Source: Pseudomonas koreensis (lineage in GTDB: Bacteria; Pseudomonadota; Gammaproteobacteria; Pseudomonadales; Pseudomonadaceae). Taken from it: a stretch of 64,000 nt of DNA. The stretch lies in assembly GCF_012986595.1 (NCBI RefSeq), contig NZ_JAAQYM010000001.1, positions 124,001 to 188,000 of the forward strand. The letters run 5' to 3'. Positions 43,856-53,554 of the stretch are shown here, piece by piece (position 1 is the stretch's first letter; each line of letters begins with the position of its first letter). The notes under the pieces are model-generated. The model searched no databases and was not told where the DNA came from. It saw only the letters and a list, made by a program, of their open reading frames with translations. A program made the position numbers and the translations under genes.

Positions 43856-44934
43856 AGCGCGCCTCGGTACAGGTTCAGTTGGCCGAGGGTCACGGCGCGC
43901 ATGTCATCGCCGTTCTGCCACGCCAGGTGCCAGTCGAGGGTCTGGGTCAGGCATTGCTGCAAGGTCCAGCGTGGCTGCCAGCCCAGCACCTGACGGGCGC
44001 GACTGCTGTCCAGGCGCAACAGACCGGCCTCGTGCAGTTCGCTTTTTTCGATGCGCAGACCGCGTGCCTGTGGCCAGCGACTGGCGAGCAATTCGACCAC
44101 TTCGCCGACGCTGCACATGTCGGCTTCGCCCGGGCCGAAGTTCCACGCCCCGGCGTATTCCGGGCCTTGTTCGTAGAGGCCGGCGGCCAGTTGCAGGTAA
44201 CCGGCCAGCGGTTCCAGCGCGTGCTGCCACGGGCGCACGGCTTGCGGGTAACGCAGGGTCACCGGCTCGTCGGCCGTCCAGGCCTTGAGCACGTCGGGAA
44301 TCAGGCGCTCAGGAGCAAAGTCGCCGCCACCCAGCACGTTGCCGGCGCGCGCGGTGGCCAGGGCCAGACCGTGTTCGGCGTACTTGTCAGCCGGGAAGAA
44401 CGACGCCGCATAAGACTGCGCCAACAGTTCACAGCAGGCCTTGCTGCTGCTGTAAGGATCGTGGCCACCGAGGGCTTCGTCTTCGCGGTACGGCCACAGC
44501 CATTCCTTGTTGGCGTAGACCTTGTCGGTGGTCACCAGCACGCAAGCGCGCACGCAGCCGACCTGACGGATCGCTTCGAGCAGGTTCAGCGTGCCCATGA
44601 CGTTGCTGGAGTAAGTCCCCAGCGGATCGCGATAGCCTTCACGCACCAGCGGCTGCGCGGCCAGGTGCAGGACGATCTCAGGCTCGGTGTCGGCGATGAT
44701 TTCCAGCAACGCGCCGAGATCGCGCAGATCCCCGCGTTGATCGTTGATGCCTTCGTGAACCCGCGCCAGTTCATACAGGCTCGGTTCAGTTGAAGGATCC
44801 AGCGAGAAACCGCTGACTTGCGCACCAAGGCTTTGCAGCCACAGGGTCAGCCAACTGCCCTTGAAACCGGTGTGACCGGTGACCAGTACGCGCTTGCCGC
44901 GCCAGAAATCCGCACTCAGGCCCATTGCTTCCAT
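43852..44934 (-). CDS. rfbG: CDP-glucose 4,6-dehydratase RfbG
   Basis: RfbG converts CDP-glucose to CDP-4-keto-6-deoxyglucose. The 360-aa protein has the NAD-binding [16 protein letters not shown] (about 17-32), [14 protein letters not shown], and the catalytic [12 protein letters not shown]. The ATG at 44934 follows GGGGAGG; it overlaps the cytidylyltransferase by 19 bp. It follows rfbF, which supplies its substrate. Confidence 0.93.
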   Translation of the reverse strand: MEAMGLSADFWRGKRVLVTGHTGFKGSWLTLWLQSLGAQVSGFSLDPSTEPSLYELARVHEGINDQRGDLRDLGALLEIIADTEPEIVLHLAAQPLVREGYRDPLGTYSSNVMGTLNLLEAIRQVGCVRACVLVTTDKVYANKEWLWPYREDEALGGHDPYSSSKACCELLAQSYAASFFPADKYAEHGLALATARAGNVLGGGDFAPERLIPDVLKAWTADEPVTLRYPQAVRPWQHALEPLAGYLQLAAGLYEQGPEYAGAWNFGPGEADMCSVGEVVELLASRWPQARGLRIEKSELHEAGLLRLDSSRARQVLGWQPRWTLQQCLTQTLDWHLAWQNGDDMRAVTLGQLNLYRGAL

Positions 44935-45689
44935 GGGGCCTCCCCGCTCTGCCACAACGCTTCGAGGTGGTTCTTGTCGCGCAGGGTGTCCATTGGCTGC
45001 CAGAAACCGTCGTGCTCGAAAGCCTTGAGCTGCTCATCCCGGGCCAGACGGGCCAAAGGCTCGGCTTCCCAAGTTGTTTCATCGCCGGCGATGTACGGCA
45101 ACACTTTTGGCGACAGCACGAAGAAGCCACCATTGATCCAGCCGCCATCACCACGGGGTTTTTCGGTAAAGCCGAGGACCTGATCACCCTGGCGCTCCAA
45201 GGCACCGTAACGCCCCGGTGGCTGAACGGCAGTCACAGTCGCGAGGCGGCCATGAGCCTTGTGGTAATCGACCAACTGACGAATGTTCAGATCGGAAACG
45301 CCGTCGCCGTAGGTAAAGCAAAACGCTTCTTCATCCTTGAGGTAACGGCCGGCACGCAGCAGCCGGCCACCGGTCATGGTTTCCTCGCCGGTGTCGATCA
45401 GGGTGACGCTCCACGGCTCGCTGTAGTTCTGGTGCACGTCCATGCGGTTCTCGCGCATGTTGAAAGTGACGTCGGAGGTATGCAGGAAGTAGTTGGCGAA
45501 GAAGTCCTTGATCGCGTACCCCTTGTAGCCCAGGCAAATCACGAAGTCGTGGATTCCGTGGGCGGAGTACTGCTTCATGATGTGCCAGAGAATTGGCTTG
45601 CCGCCGATCTCGATCATGGGCTTGGGCTTGAGGTGCGACTCTTCACTGATGCGCGTGCCGAGGCCACCCGCCAAAATTACTGCCTTCAT
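44916..45689 (-). CDS. rfbF: Glucose-1-phosphate cytidylyltransferase RfbF
   Basis: RfbF makes CDP-glucose from CTP and glucose-1-phosphate. The 257-aa protein has the nucleotidyltransferase motif [19 protein letters not shown] (residues 7-25), [20 protein letters not shown] and [13 protein letters not shown]. It is the first gene of the CDP-sugar and glycan operon, behind a terminator that ends the RTX gene, so a promoter must lie in 45690-45876; I could not identify it. Confidence 0.93.
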   Translation of the reverse strand: MKAVILAGGLGTRISEESHLKPKPMIEIGGKPILWHIMKQYSAHGIHDFVICLGYKGYAIKDFFANYFLHTSDVTFNMRENRMDVHQNYSEPWSVTLIDTGEETMTGGRLLRAGRYLKDEEAFCFTYGDGVSDLNIRQLVDYHKAHGRLATVTAVQPPGRYGALERQGDQVLGFTEKPRGDGGWINGGFFVLSPKVLPYIAGDETTWEAEPLARLARDEQLKAFEHDGFWQPMDTLRDKNHLEALWQSGEAPWKQWA

Positions 45690-45876
45690 CGTCTCCCCTC
45701 TTGTTCTTCACCGGGCTGTGCGTCGCTTTCTTGAGCTCTGCAGCCTTCTGGCTAAACCTTTCTGCCGTTTCGGGCGCAGGGGCAATGACCGCGAGCGCTC
45801 GTTTTATGGCGATTTGAGGGGGACTTGCAGGAAACGCGCCAGCTCGGTGCGCGGTGTGTCGCAGTACGTGCAACCA

Positions 45877-45915
45877 TGAAAAAAGGGATGAATCCGTCAC
45901 CGGACTCATCCCTTT
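45877..45915 (-). terminator. Terminator after the RTX gene
   Basis: On the minus strand GGGATGA-G-TCCG-GTGA-CGGA-T-TCATCCC is followed by TTTTTT. It starts 30 bp beyond the RTX stop codon and insulates that gene from rfbF. Confidence 0.9.
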
Positions 45916-45944
45916 CATCGAGCTATTTCAACGATTGGAGCAGA

Positions 45945-48900
45945 TCAGCCAAACATGCTGAACCCATCATTGATCGGCAGAACATCACCGTTGGCTGCCA
46001 TGAAGTGTTCGATGGTGTTGTAGCCAGCGAACCAGTCCTGCAGTTTTACACCTTGGGCGGTTGGGTCGGACGGAGAGAAGTAGCCGTCATTGAGGTACAG
46101 GTCGTTGCCCACCCGGTCCAGTTGCAACGTATCAGCCGAACGGATGTTGTTCAGGATCAACGTGTCCGTACCGCTAGTGCCGTCATCACGGATGGTCACC
46201 AGCAGGCCGGTATTGACGATATAGGTATCGCCGCCTTCGCCACCGTTGGCAAAACCGGTGGCTTTCATTTGCCACGGGTAAGTGACTTTACCGCCTAAAG
46301 TCAGCGCGTCATTGCCCGCGCCACCCAGCAGCGCGAAGTTTTCGCCGGTACCGAGCAAATCATCGCTACCGTCGCCACCATCAGCAGTACCGCTGACGAC
46401 TTGGATCGTGTCGTTGCCAGCTTCACCAAAGGCGAACGTTCCACGGTCATCCGGAGCGCTGATGATGAGGTCATTGCCATTGCCGCCGTACAGCATGTCG
46501 GCTTGCGGCCCACCGGCAGCCACGTCGACCGCGAACGGCCCGAGCTGGGTGTAGAAACTGCCGTAAATGACATCGTTGCCATCGCCACCGTAGATGGTGT
46601 CGTTGCCCAGACCACCCTCAAGTCCGTTGGCCAGCGCGTTGCCGGTCAGCGTGTCGTTGAAGTTGGAGCCGATGAGACTTTCTACGTTGATGAGCACATC
46701 GCCCTGTGCATCACCGCCCTGATTGACACCGGTCTGCAGATTGATGTTCACGGCGGTGGTGTTATTGACGTACCAGACGGTGTCGATGCCTTCACGGCCG
46801 TCGATCACGTCGGCGCCAGCGCCACCCACGAAGTTGTCATTGAGCGCTGTTCCGGACAGGGTGTCGGCAAACTTGCTGCCCTGGAAGATCTCGATACCGG
46901 TAAAGGTATCGCCAGCGGCATCGCCAGCATTGACGTTGGTTTTCAGGTCGATGGTGACTGCACTGTCCGACGACTCATAGCTGACCATATCCAGGCCGGT
47001 GCCGCCATTGAGTGCCAGCGCTGCGGAGTTGCCAACGAAGATGTCGTTGTACTTCGAGCCCGTGATCGCTTCGATATTGTTGTAGGTATCGCCCGTGGCG
47101 ATCCCGGTGCTGATGCCGGTTTTCAGGTTGATGCTGACGCCCACGGTGCTGTCGTCATAGGACACAGTGTCCATGCCCCCACCACCGATGAACTGGTCGG
47201 CACCACCTCCACCGTAAAGCAGGTCATTGCCATTGCCACCGGTGATGATGTTGTCGATCGCGTTACCCACACCGGTGAACGAACCGGTACCGGTATAAGT
47301 CAGGCGCTCGACGTTGGCCGCCAGCGTGTGATCCCTGTAGCTGACGCGTACTTCATCGTTGCCGCCGCCCACTTGCTCAATGACGGTTACGCCACCACCG
47401 TTGACGTAGTAGATGTCGTCGCCCGCACCACCGTCGTAAGTGGCGAAAAGGTAGGCGTCAGTGGTGAAGGTGTCGTTGAATGCCGAACCGATGACTTTCT
47501 CGACGTTGGCCAGGGTCACACCCTGCGAGTCGCCACCGACACCCGGCAGACTGGTGCCCGGACGGATATCGATATTCACGGCCGCGGCCGAGGTTGAGTA
47601 GTCCACAGTGTCGAAACCTTCACCGCCATCGACGCCCGAAATCCGGCTGTCGACCACGAAGGTATCGTTGTATTTGGAACCCGCGATGACTTCGATACTG
47701 TTGTAGGTATCGCCTGCGCCGATCCCCGAGTTGACCCCGGTTTTCAGGTTGATGTTGACCGCCACCGTGCTGTCCAGGTACGACGCCGTGTCGCGACCGG
47801 CACCGCCGAAGAACTGGTCGGCACCGCCACCGCCATAGAACATGTCGTTGCCGTTACCGCCGGTGATGATGTTGTCGCTGGCATTGCCCCAGCCGGTGAA
47901 TGAACCGGTACCGGTATAAGTCAGGCGCTCGACGTTGGCCGCCAGCGTGTGGTCCTTGTAGCTGACGCGTACTTCATCATTGCCGCCGCCAACCTGTTCG
48001 ATGACCGACACGCCACCGCCATTGACGTAATAGATGTCGTCCCCTGCACCACCGTCATAGGTCGCGTAGAGGTAGGCGTCAGTGGTGAAGCTATCGTTGA
48101 ACGCCGAGCCGATGACTTTCTCGACGCCGGTCAGGGTCACGCCTTGCGAGTCGCCACCGACACCTGGCAAACCGGTGCCTGGCCGGATGTCGACATTCAC
48201 GCCGGCAGTCGACGTCGAAAAATCGACGGTATCAAAACCTTCACCGCCATCGACGCCCGAAATCCGGCTGTCGACCACGAAGGTGTCGTTGTATTTGGAG
48301 CCCGCGATGACTTCGATATCGTTGAACGTATCGCCTGCACCAATCCCCGAGATGACCCCGGTTTTCAGGTTGATGTTCATGGCAACAGTGCTGTCGAGGT
48401 ACGACACGGTGTCGCGACCGGCACCGCCGAAGAACTGGTCGGCACCGCCACCGCCATAGAACATGTCGTTGCCGTTACCGCCAGTGATGATGTTGTCGCT
48501 GGCATTGCCCCAGCCGGTGAACGAAGCCGTACCGGTGTAGGTCAGGCGCTCGACGTTGGCCGCCAGCGTGTGGTCCTTGTAGCTGACGCGTACTTCATCG
48601 TTGCCGCCGCCCACTTGCTCAATGACGGTTACCCCACCACCGTTGACGTAGTAGATGTCGTCCCCTGCACCACCATCATAGGTCGCGTAGAGGTAGGCGT
48701 CAGTGGTGAAGCTATCGTTGAATGCCGAGCCGATGACTTTCTCGACGCCGGTCAGGGTCACGCCTTGCGAGTCGCCACCGACACCTGGCAGACCGGTGCC
48801 CGGACGGATGTCGACATTCACGCCGGCAGTCGACGTCGAAAAATCGACGGTATCAAAACCTTCACCGCCATCGACGCCCGAAATCCGGCTGTCGACCACG

Positions 48901-49613
48901 AAGGTGTCGTTGTATTTGGAGCCCGCGATGACTTCGATATCGTTGAACGTATCGCCTGCACCAATCCCAGAGATGATCCCGGTTTTCAGGTTGATGTTCA
49001 TGGCAACAGTGCTGTCGAGGTACGACACGGTGTCGCGACCGGCACCGCCGAAGAACTGGTCGGCACCGCCACCGCCATAGAACATGTCGTTGCCGTTACC
49101 GCCGGTGATGATGTTGTCGCTGGCATTGCCCCAGCCGGTGAACGAAGCCGTGCCGGTGTAGGTCAGGCGCTCGACGTTGGCCGCCAGCGCGTGTTCCTTG
49201 TAGCTGACGCGTACTTCATCGTTGCCGCCGCCAGCCTGTTCGATGACCGTCACGCCACCGCCATTGACGTAATAGATGTCGTCCCCTGCACCACCGTCGT
49301 AGGTGGCGAAGAGGTAAGCGTCGGTGGTGAAGCTGTCGTTGAACGCCGAACCGATAACCTTCTCAATGCCAGTCAGGGTATCGCCCTGCGCATCGCCGCC
49401 AACACCGGCCAGACCGGTGCCTGGCCGGATGTCGATATTGACCCCCGCTGCGGAAGCCGAATAATCGACCGTATCAAAACCTGCGCCACCGTCGATCTTG
49501 TCCGCCCCGGCACTGCCCTTGATCAGGTCGTTGCCATCCAGACCATTGATCTGGTCATCGTCACTGGTACCGTTCAGCGTGTCCGCGCCATTTGTCCCGT
49601 TTATTACTGCCAT
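45945..49613 (-). CDS. RTX-type calcium-binding protein with four 207-aa repeats
   Basis: A 1222-aa acidic protein with no N-terminal signal peptide. Many nonapeptide-like GGxGxD motifs (GGNGNDMFYGGGGADQF, GGLGNDTIYGGDGNDVIYGS) would bind calcium in a beta-roll. Four tandem repeats of 207 residues begin at GFDTVDYS-type motifs near residues 45, 252, 459 and 666, units 2 and 3 almost identical; a fifth, shorter and diverged copy starts near 873. The C-terminal ~100 residues (LQDWFAGYNTIEHFMAANGD, NDGFSMFG) look like a type I secretion signal region. AAGGAAG precedes the ATG. No T1SS genes are in the window. It may be a secreted adhesin or surface-layer protein. Confidence 0.88.
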   Translation of the reverse strand: MAVINGTNGADTLNGTSDDDQINGLDGNDLIKGSAGADKIDGGAGFDTVDYSASAAGVNIDIRPGTGLAGVGGDAQGDTLTGIEKVIGSAFNDSFTTDAYLFATYDGGAGDDIYYVNGGGVTVIEQAGGGNDEVRVSYKEHALAANVERLTYTGTASFTGWGNASDNIITGGNGNDMFYGGGGADQFFGGAGRDTVSYLDSTVAMNINLKTGIISGIGAGDTFNDIEVIAGSKYNDTFVVDSRISGVDGGEGFDTVDFSTSTAGVNVDIRPGTGLPGVGGDSQGVTLTGVEKVIGSAFNDSFTTDAYLYATYDGGAGDDIYYVNGGGVTVIEQVGGGNDEVRVSYKDHTLAANVERLTYTGTASFTGWGNASDNIITGGNGNDMFYGGGGADQFFGGAGRDTVSYLDSTVAMNINLKTGVISGIGAGDTFNDIEVIAGSKYNDTFVVDSRISGVDGGEGFDTVDFSTSTAGVNVDIRPGTGLPGVGGDSQGVTLTGVEKVIGSAFNDSFTTDAYLYATYDGGAGDDIYYVNGGGVSVIEQVGGGNDEVRVSYKDHTLAANVERLTYTGTGSFTGWGNASDNIITGGNGNDMFYGGGGADQFFGGAGRDTASYLDSTVAVNINLKTGVNSGIGAGDTYNSIEVIAGSKYNDTFVVDSRISGVDGGEGFDTVDYSTSAAAVNIDIRPGTSLPGVGGDSQGVTLANVEKVIGSAFNDTFTTDAYLFATYDGGAGDDIYYVNGGGVTVIEQVGGGNDEVRVSYRDHTLAANVERLTYTGTGSFTGVGNAIDNIITGGNGNDLLYGGGGADQFIGGGGMDTVSYDDSTVGVSINLKTGISTGIATGDTYNNIEAITGSKYNDIFVGNSAALALNGGTGLDMVSYESSDSAVTIDLKTNVNAGDAAGDTFTGIEIFQGSKFADTLSGTALNDNFVGGAGADVIDGREGIDTVWYVNNTTAVNINLQTGVNQGGDAQGDVLINVESLIGSNFNDTLTGNALANGLEGGLGNDTIYGGDGNDVIYGSFYTQLGPFAVDVAAGGPQADMLYGGNGNDLIISAPDDRGTFAFGEAGNDTIQVVSGTADGGDGSDDLLGTGENFALLGGAGNDALTLGGKVTYPWQMKATGFANGGEGGDTYIVNTGLLVTIRDDGTSGTDTLILNNIRSADTLQLDRVGNDLYLNDGYFSPSDPTAQGVKLQDWFAGYNTIEHFMAANGDVLPINDGFSMFG
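47000..49480 (-). repeat. Four 621-bp tandem repeats within the RTX gene
   Basis: Equivalent positions (for example the codons for DQFFGGAGRD) recur every 621 bp: near 47190, 47811, 48432 and 49053. The copies at about 47.6-48.9 kb are near-identical in DNA. Boundaries given are approximate. Such repeats favour copy-number change by homologous recombination. Confidence 0.85.
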
Positions 49614-49783
49614 TACTTCTTCCTTGCCTTGTTAAGAACCAGTACCGGCTCGCCAGGCGTTCACACGTCATCGCCGCGACCGATAAAACACTCACGAATG
49701 TGTTGATATCGACAGCAACTGACGGTGTCTTGAGCCACCGGACAAAATTTGTATCGAGATTGATGCAAAGACGAATTTCAGAG

Positions 49784-49820
49784 AAAAAAAACAGGCGACT
49801 GCAAGGTCGCCTGTTTTTTT
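49784..49820. terminator. Bidirectional terminator after the 1200-aa glycosyltransferase gene
   Basis: ACAGGCGAC and GTCGCCTGT arms flank a 6-nt loop (TGCAAG), with an A-run before and a T-run after, so it works on both strands. It lies 23 bp past the 1200-aa gene stop. Confidence 0.92.
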
Positions 49821-49842
49821 GGTGGGGTGTTGCGCGAATCTG

Positions 49843-52800
49843 TCAGTCCGCCAACCAGCCATTTTCCCAGTAGCGCAGATTATCGCCGCGCAGCACGTAA
49901 TCGCGCAGCACCACCTCGCGCAATTCATCGCCCATGCGGTAGCTGGCGTCAGGGTCGGCCAGGTGCATGCGGATCGCCTGCAGCCACTCATCCGTGGTGT
50001 TGGTCTTGATCCGCGTGCACGGCAGGTAACCGCGATAGGCCTCGGTGTCGGTGCAAATCACCGGGTAGCCGCAGGCGCCATACTCCAGCAGACGCAGATT
50101 GCTCTTGCAGTCGTTGAAGATGTGGAACTCCAGCGGTGCCAGGGCCAGATCGAGATTGAGGCTGGCCAGCTTCGCCGGGTACGCGTCGAGCGGAATCACA
50201 CCGTGGAACTCATGCATGTAGGGACGCAGATCATCCGGGCACATGCCGAAAAAGACCCAGTCGACTTCATCCGCCAGTTCGCGCACGACATCGGCGATCA
50301 CCGCCAGGTCACCATGGTGACTGGTGCCGCCGCCCCAGCCGACTCGAGGTTTTTTCGAGGTACGACGCTGGCTGCGCAGGTTGCACCAGAATTCCTTCGC
50401 CAACATGTTTGGCACCACGCGGATGTCGTGATGCATGTCCGACAAAGCGTTGGCCAATGGCTGAGTCGAGACCACGACGCGATCGCACAGGCCGATCGCT
50501 CGGCGAACAATACGCTCCATCTCATACTTGTCCGGCATATTGCGGATATGCGCATTACGATGAGGAACGTCGATGACGTAGTCGTCCAGCTCATAAATGC
50601 GCCGGGCTTTGAAGTAGTTGCACAGCAACGGAATTTCGTCGGCCGACGACGCGGTATAACGCCCCTGCAGAACGATCACATCAGGCGACATACGCTCGAT
50701 TTCAACTATCGGCGGAAGGTTAACGCTGTAGCGAATCTGCCCCTGGACCCGACCTGCCGCTTCGAGTTCGATCAGCGGCTGCGTGATCCGATAGTGACCG
50801 ATCGCGGAGGCGTTGATCGGCAACCCGAGAATCTTCGGCAAGGTGCTATTGCTGAAAGGACTCCAGCCGGTGCGCAGGCCTGGCTCGAGTGTGAAGCTCG
50901 AACCGGTGTGCTTGTGCAGCGAAAGATTGGGATTGTAGGCAGGGTCGCGGGCAATGACCGGCAGCCAGCGCTTGAAGAACGTTTCTTCCTGCTGATTGTG
51001 CGAGATGCCTTCTTCGTTGATGACCGCCTCGACTGGCTGCGCGCCCAGCGCCAGCACCGCATAAGGCGTCCACACCACGAGATAACCCTGGCGGGCTACG
51101 CGCAAGGCCAGGTCCACTTCATGCAACATGCGCGGCAGACTCTGCTCGTCCAGACCGTCAACCGTATCGAATACCGACTTGCGCACCATCAAGCAATCGG
51201 CACCGACAGCACTCAGGTCCTGAACGGCCTGCAAGCGGAACATATACCCGGATGCCTGCATGGCCTGGCCGTAAAACGGCAGGCCAGCCGGCCCCTGCAG
51301 ACCGAGCACGAGCCCTGCATGCAAAACATACCCATCGGGGTTGAAAATCTTGGCGCCGACGATGCCGACTTCCGGGCGCTGGGCGTGATTGAGCAATTCG
51401 TCGAGCCAGTCAGCCTGAGTGATCACGGTGTAGGGGTTGAGCAACAGGATGTACTCGCCCCTCGCCTGAGCCACGGCAAAGTTGCGCAGTGCGGCGACGT
51501 TACCCTGCTGCGGGTAGGTCAGCACGCGTACGCGCTCGCTGCCCAGTTGCGCCATACCGTCCAGCCAGGCACGGGCCTCGGTGGTCTCACTGGCATTGTC
51601 GACCAGCAACAGCTCGTACTCGCTGTACGCAGTTTTTTCCAGCAGACTCTCGACACAGCGTTGCAGGGCCGCAATCTGGTCGCGAGTGGAGATGATGATC
51701 GAGACCAACGGCCGATGGACATGCCGGTAATCGACCCGATTGAGCAACTCGACACTGCCACGACGCAGATCGTGGGCGATTCCCAAGCGATCAAGATGTG
51801 CCGAAAGCAATCGCGCGTTGTTTTGCGTCACCGCGGGTAGCGACAGCCACTGCGCCAGGTCGAAGGACGATTCGATGGCAATCTCGGCCAGGTGCCCCAC
51901 CACCTGAGTGCCTTGATCCTCAACCATCCGCCAGAGCATGTCGTGGGGCGCGAGTTCGGTGAACGTCGAATCGAAGCCGCCGAGTGCTACAAAGGTTTCG
52001 CGCCGGAACGCCAGGGCGCGACCGACATAAGGGTATGCGCGCATAAGATCAAGGTTGAAGTCGGGCTTGAATGCCGGCTCCACCGACTCCCCCGCACGCA
52101 AGCTGCCTTCATCGCTGTACAGACACTGCAAGGCGCCGTTGAAGGCGATACGCTCGGCCATCATCAGCAAGGCCGGGGCGACCAGACGATCACCGGCGCG
52201 CAGCAGATAAAACCAGTCAGCACCTTCCAGCTGCGGCAGCAACTGATTGACCTGTTGCAGGTAATCGTCCTGCAACGGCAAATGGAACACGCGCCCGTCC
52301 AGCACTGGCTCAGTGCAATCGATGGACAATACCAGCGTCAACTCGGGTGGATAGACCTGCGCGGCGAGACTTTCCATGGTACGTTCCAGCGCCGCCGGAC
52401 TGCCTTTCTCATCCACTACGATTGGCACGATTCGCGGTGTGGAGGGCCAGTTCGCCAGAGTGTCCGGCAGCAATCTGTTCTGAACGTCACTGAGTTTGCG
52501 GCACTCCAGCCATTTCGCATAGAGTTCGGAAAAACTCTGGCTGTCTGCGCCGACCTGCCAGATCTGGGCACTCTGTTTGGTACCCAGTGTGCGACTCAGC
52601 GGCAGTTCAACCCAGACCCGGGGAGACTCATCCGCCTTGGGCATAGGCACATAACGCACCCACCCCTTCGCAGGCGCCGATTCTCCGCTGCGCGCCTTGA
52701 GCATTTGCAGCAACCATTGCTGCTCGACGGCCAACGCATCCTTCATGACTTGCTGGCCACTCAGGCGATCCGGATACAGGCGTTCGATACTCAAGACATG

Positions 52801-53445
52801 ATTGGAGATCACCGCGTTGCCGCGTCGCAGCAAACACACGAATAACGCGAAATCGAGGCTTGCCACAAAACAGTGGCCCGGCTGCGTCAGCGCCGGCAGC
52901 AACTCGACAATGTCGGCGCGACGGAACAGGGCATTACTGAAACCACCGAGGAGGTTCGACGGGAACGTCTCGAAGAGCGCCAGCAGGTCCTCCCCCTTGA
53001 ACAAGCCACTGATCGGTGAGAGTGGCGTATTTTCCAGACGTGAAGGCAGCACCATGTCGTCGGCGTCCCAGAACAGACGCTGGGCCAATACCAGATTGAC
53101 CTCGTCACGATTGGCCAGCACTTCGGCCTGACGCTCGATACAGCTGGCGAACAGCTGATCGTCATCACACAAAAACTTGATGAATTCGCCCTGTGCCAGA
53201 TCCAGGCAGGCTTGCAGATTGCCGACCATGCCTAAGGTGCGCGGATTACGCGCGTAATGCACGGCGACCCCGCTCTGCTTGATCATCGCCGCGACTATGG
53301 CTTCGATCTCATGACCACGACTGTCATCGCATATGATGATTTCGAGATGGCCATAACCCTGACTGACGGCGCTGCGCAATGCGCGTTCGAAGAAGCGCGG
53401 ATTGAAGGCGGGAATGACCAGGCTGACGAGAGGGAGTGGATTCAC
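49843..53445 (-). CDS. Giant three-domain flagellin-island glycosyltransferase
   Basis: The 1200-aa protein has three glycosyltransferase modules. The first (about 1-300) is a GT2 domain (SLVIPAFNPRFFERALRS, CDDDQLFASC). The second (about 360-870) contains a GT2 domain with SIIISTRDQIAALQRCVE, LLLVDNASETTEARAWLD and LLLNPYTVITQADWLDELL. The third (about 880-1200) resembles GT-B/GT4 enzymes (VVVSTQPLANALSDMHHD, GWGGGTSHHGDLAVIADVV, DCKSNLRLLEYGACGYPVIC). It sits directly downstream of flgL, the position of fgtA/fgt1 in other pseudomonads, so flagellin is its likely acceptor. Confidence 0.9.
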   Translation of the reverse strand: MNPLPLVSLVIPAFNPRFFERALRSAVSQGYGHLEIIICDDSRGHEIEAIVAAMIKQSGVAVHYARNPRTLGMVGNLQACLDLAQGEFIKFLCDDDQLFASCIERQAEVLANRDEVNLVLAQRLFWDADDMVLPSRLENTPLSPISGLFKGEDLLALFETFPSNLLGGFSNALFRRADIVELLPALTQPGHCFVASLDFALFVCLLRRGNAVISNHVLSIERLYPDRLSGQQVMKDALAVEQQWLLQMLKARSGESAPAKGWVRYVPMPKADESPRVWVELPLSRTLGTKQSAQIWQVGADSQSFSELYAKWLECRKLSDVQNRLLPDTLANWPSTPRIVPIVVDEKGSPAALERTMESLAAQVYPPELTLVLSIDCTEPVLDGRVFHLPLQDDYLQQVNQLLPQLEGADWFYLLRAGDRLVAPALLMMAERIAFNGALQCLYSDEGSLRAGESVEPAFKPDFNLDLMRAYPYVGRALAFRRETFVALGGFDSTFTELAPHDMLWRMVEDQGTQVVGHLAEIAIESSFDLAQWLSLPAVTQNNARLLSAHLDRLGIAHDLRRGSVELLNRVDYRHVHRPLVSIIISTRDQIAALQRCVESLLEKTAYSEYELLLVDNASETTEARAWLDGMAQLGSERVRVLTYPQQGNVAALRNFAVAQARGEYILLLNPYTVITQADWLDELLNHAQRPEVGIVGAKIFNPDGYVLHAGLVLGLQGPAGLPFYGQAMQASGYMFRLQAVQDLSAVGADCLMVRKSVFDTVDGLDEQSLPRMLHEVDLALRVARQGYLVVWTPYAVLALGAQPVEAVINEEGISHNQQEETFFKRWLPVIARDPAYNPNLSLHKHTGSSFTLEPGLRTGWSPFSNSTLPKILGLPINASAIGHYRITQPLIELEAAGRVQGQIRYSVNLPPIVEIERMSPDVIVLQGRYTASSADEIPLLCNYFKARRIYELDDYVIDVPHRNAHIRNMPDKYEMERIVRRAIGLCDRVVVSTQPLANALSDMHHDIRVVPNMLAKEFWCNLRSQRRTSKKPRVGWGGGTSHHGDLAVIADVVRELADEVDWVFFGMCPDDLRPYMHEFHGVIPLDAYPAKLASLNLDLALAPLEFHIFNDCKSNLRLLEYGACGYPVICTDTEAYRGYLPCTRIKTNTTDEWLQAIRMHLADPDASYRMGDELREVVLRDYVLRGDNLRYWENGWLAD

Positions 53446-53528
53446 GGCGGGCTCACAGGCGGTACGAGCCCGCTCGGTAAAGCGAGCCCATGAAACCGCA
53501 AAAAAACATTAACTGAGGGACGAGACAA

Positions 53529-53548
53529 ACGGGCGCCTGCGCGCCCGT
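53529..53548 (-). terminator. Hairpin after flgL
   Basis: ACGGGCGC-(4 nt)-GCGCCCGT on the minus strand is followed by a short TTGTC stretch. It begins 7 bp past the flgL stop and may end the flgF-L operon or only attenuate transcription into the glycosyltransferase gene. Confidence 0.6.
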
Positions 53549-53554
53549 CCAACG

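Noticed and set aside
47000..49480. CRISPR-like array
   Set aside because: The repeats are 621 bp, in frame and coding for protein; there are no short repeats with unique spacers.
47949..49706. Plus-strand open frame opposite the RTX repeats
   Set aside because: Its repeats only mirror the codons of the RTX gene on the other strand; no initiation site or family resemblance.
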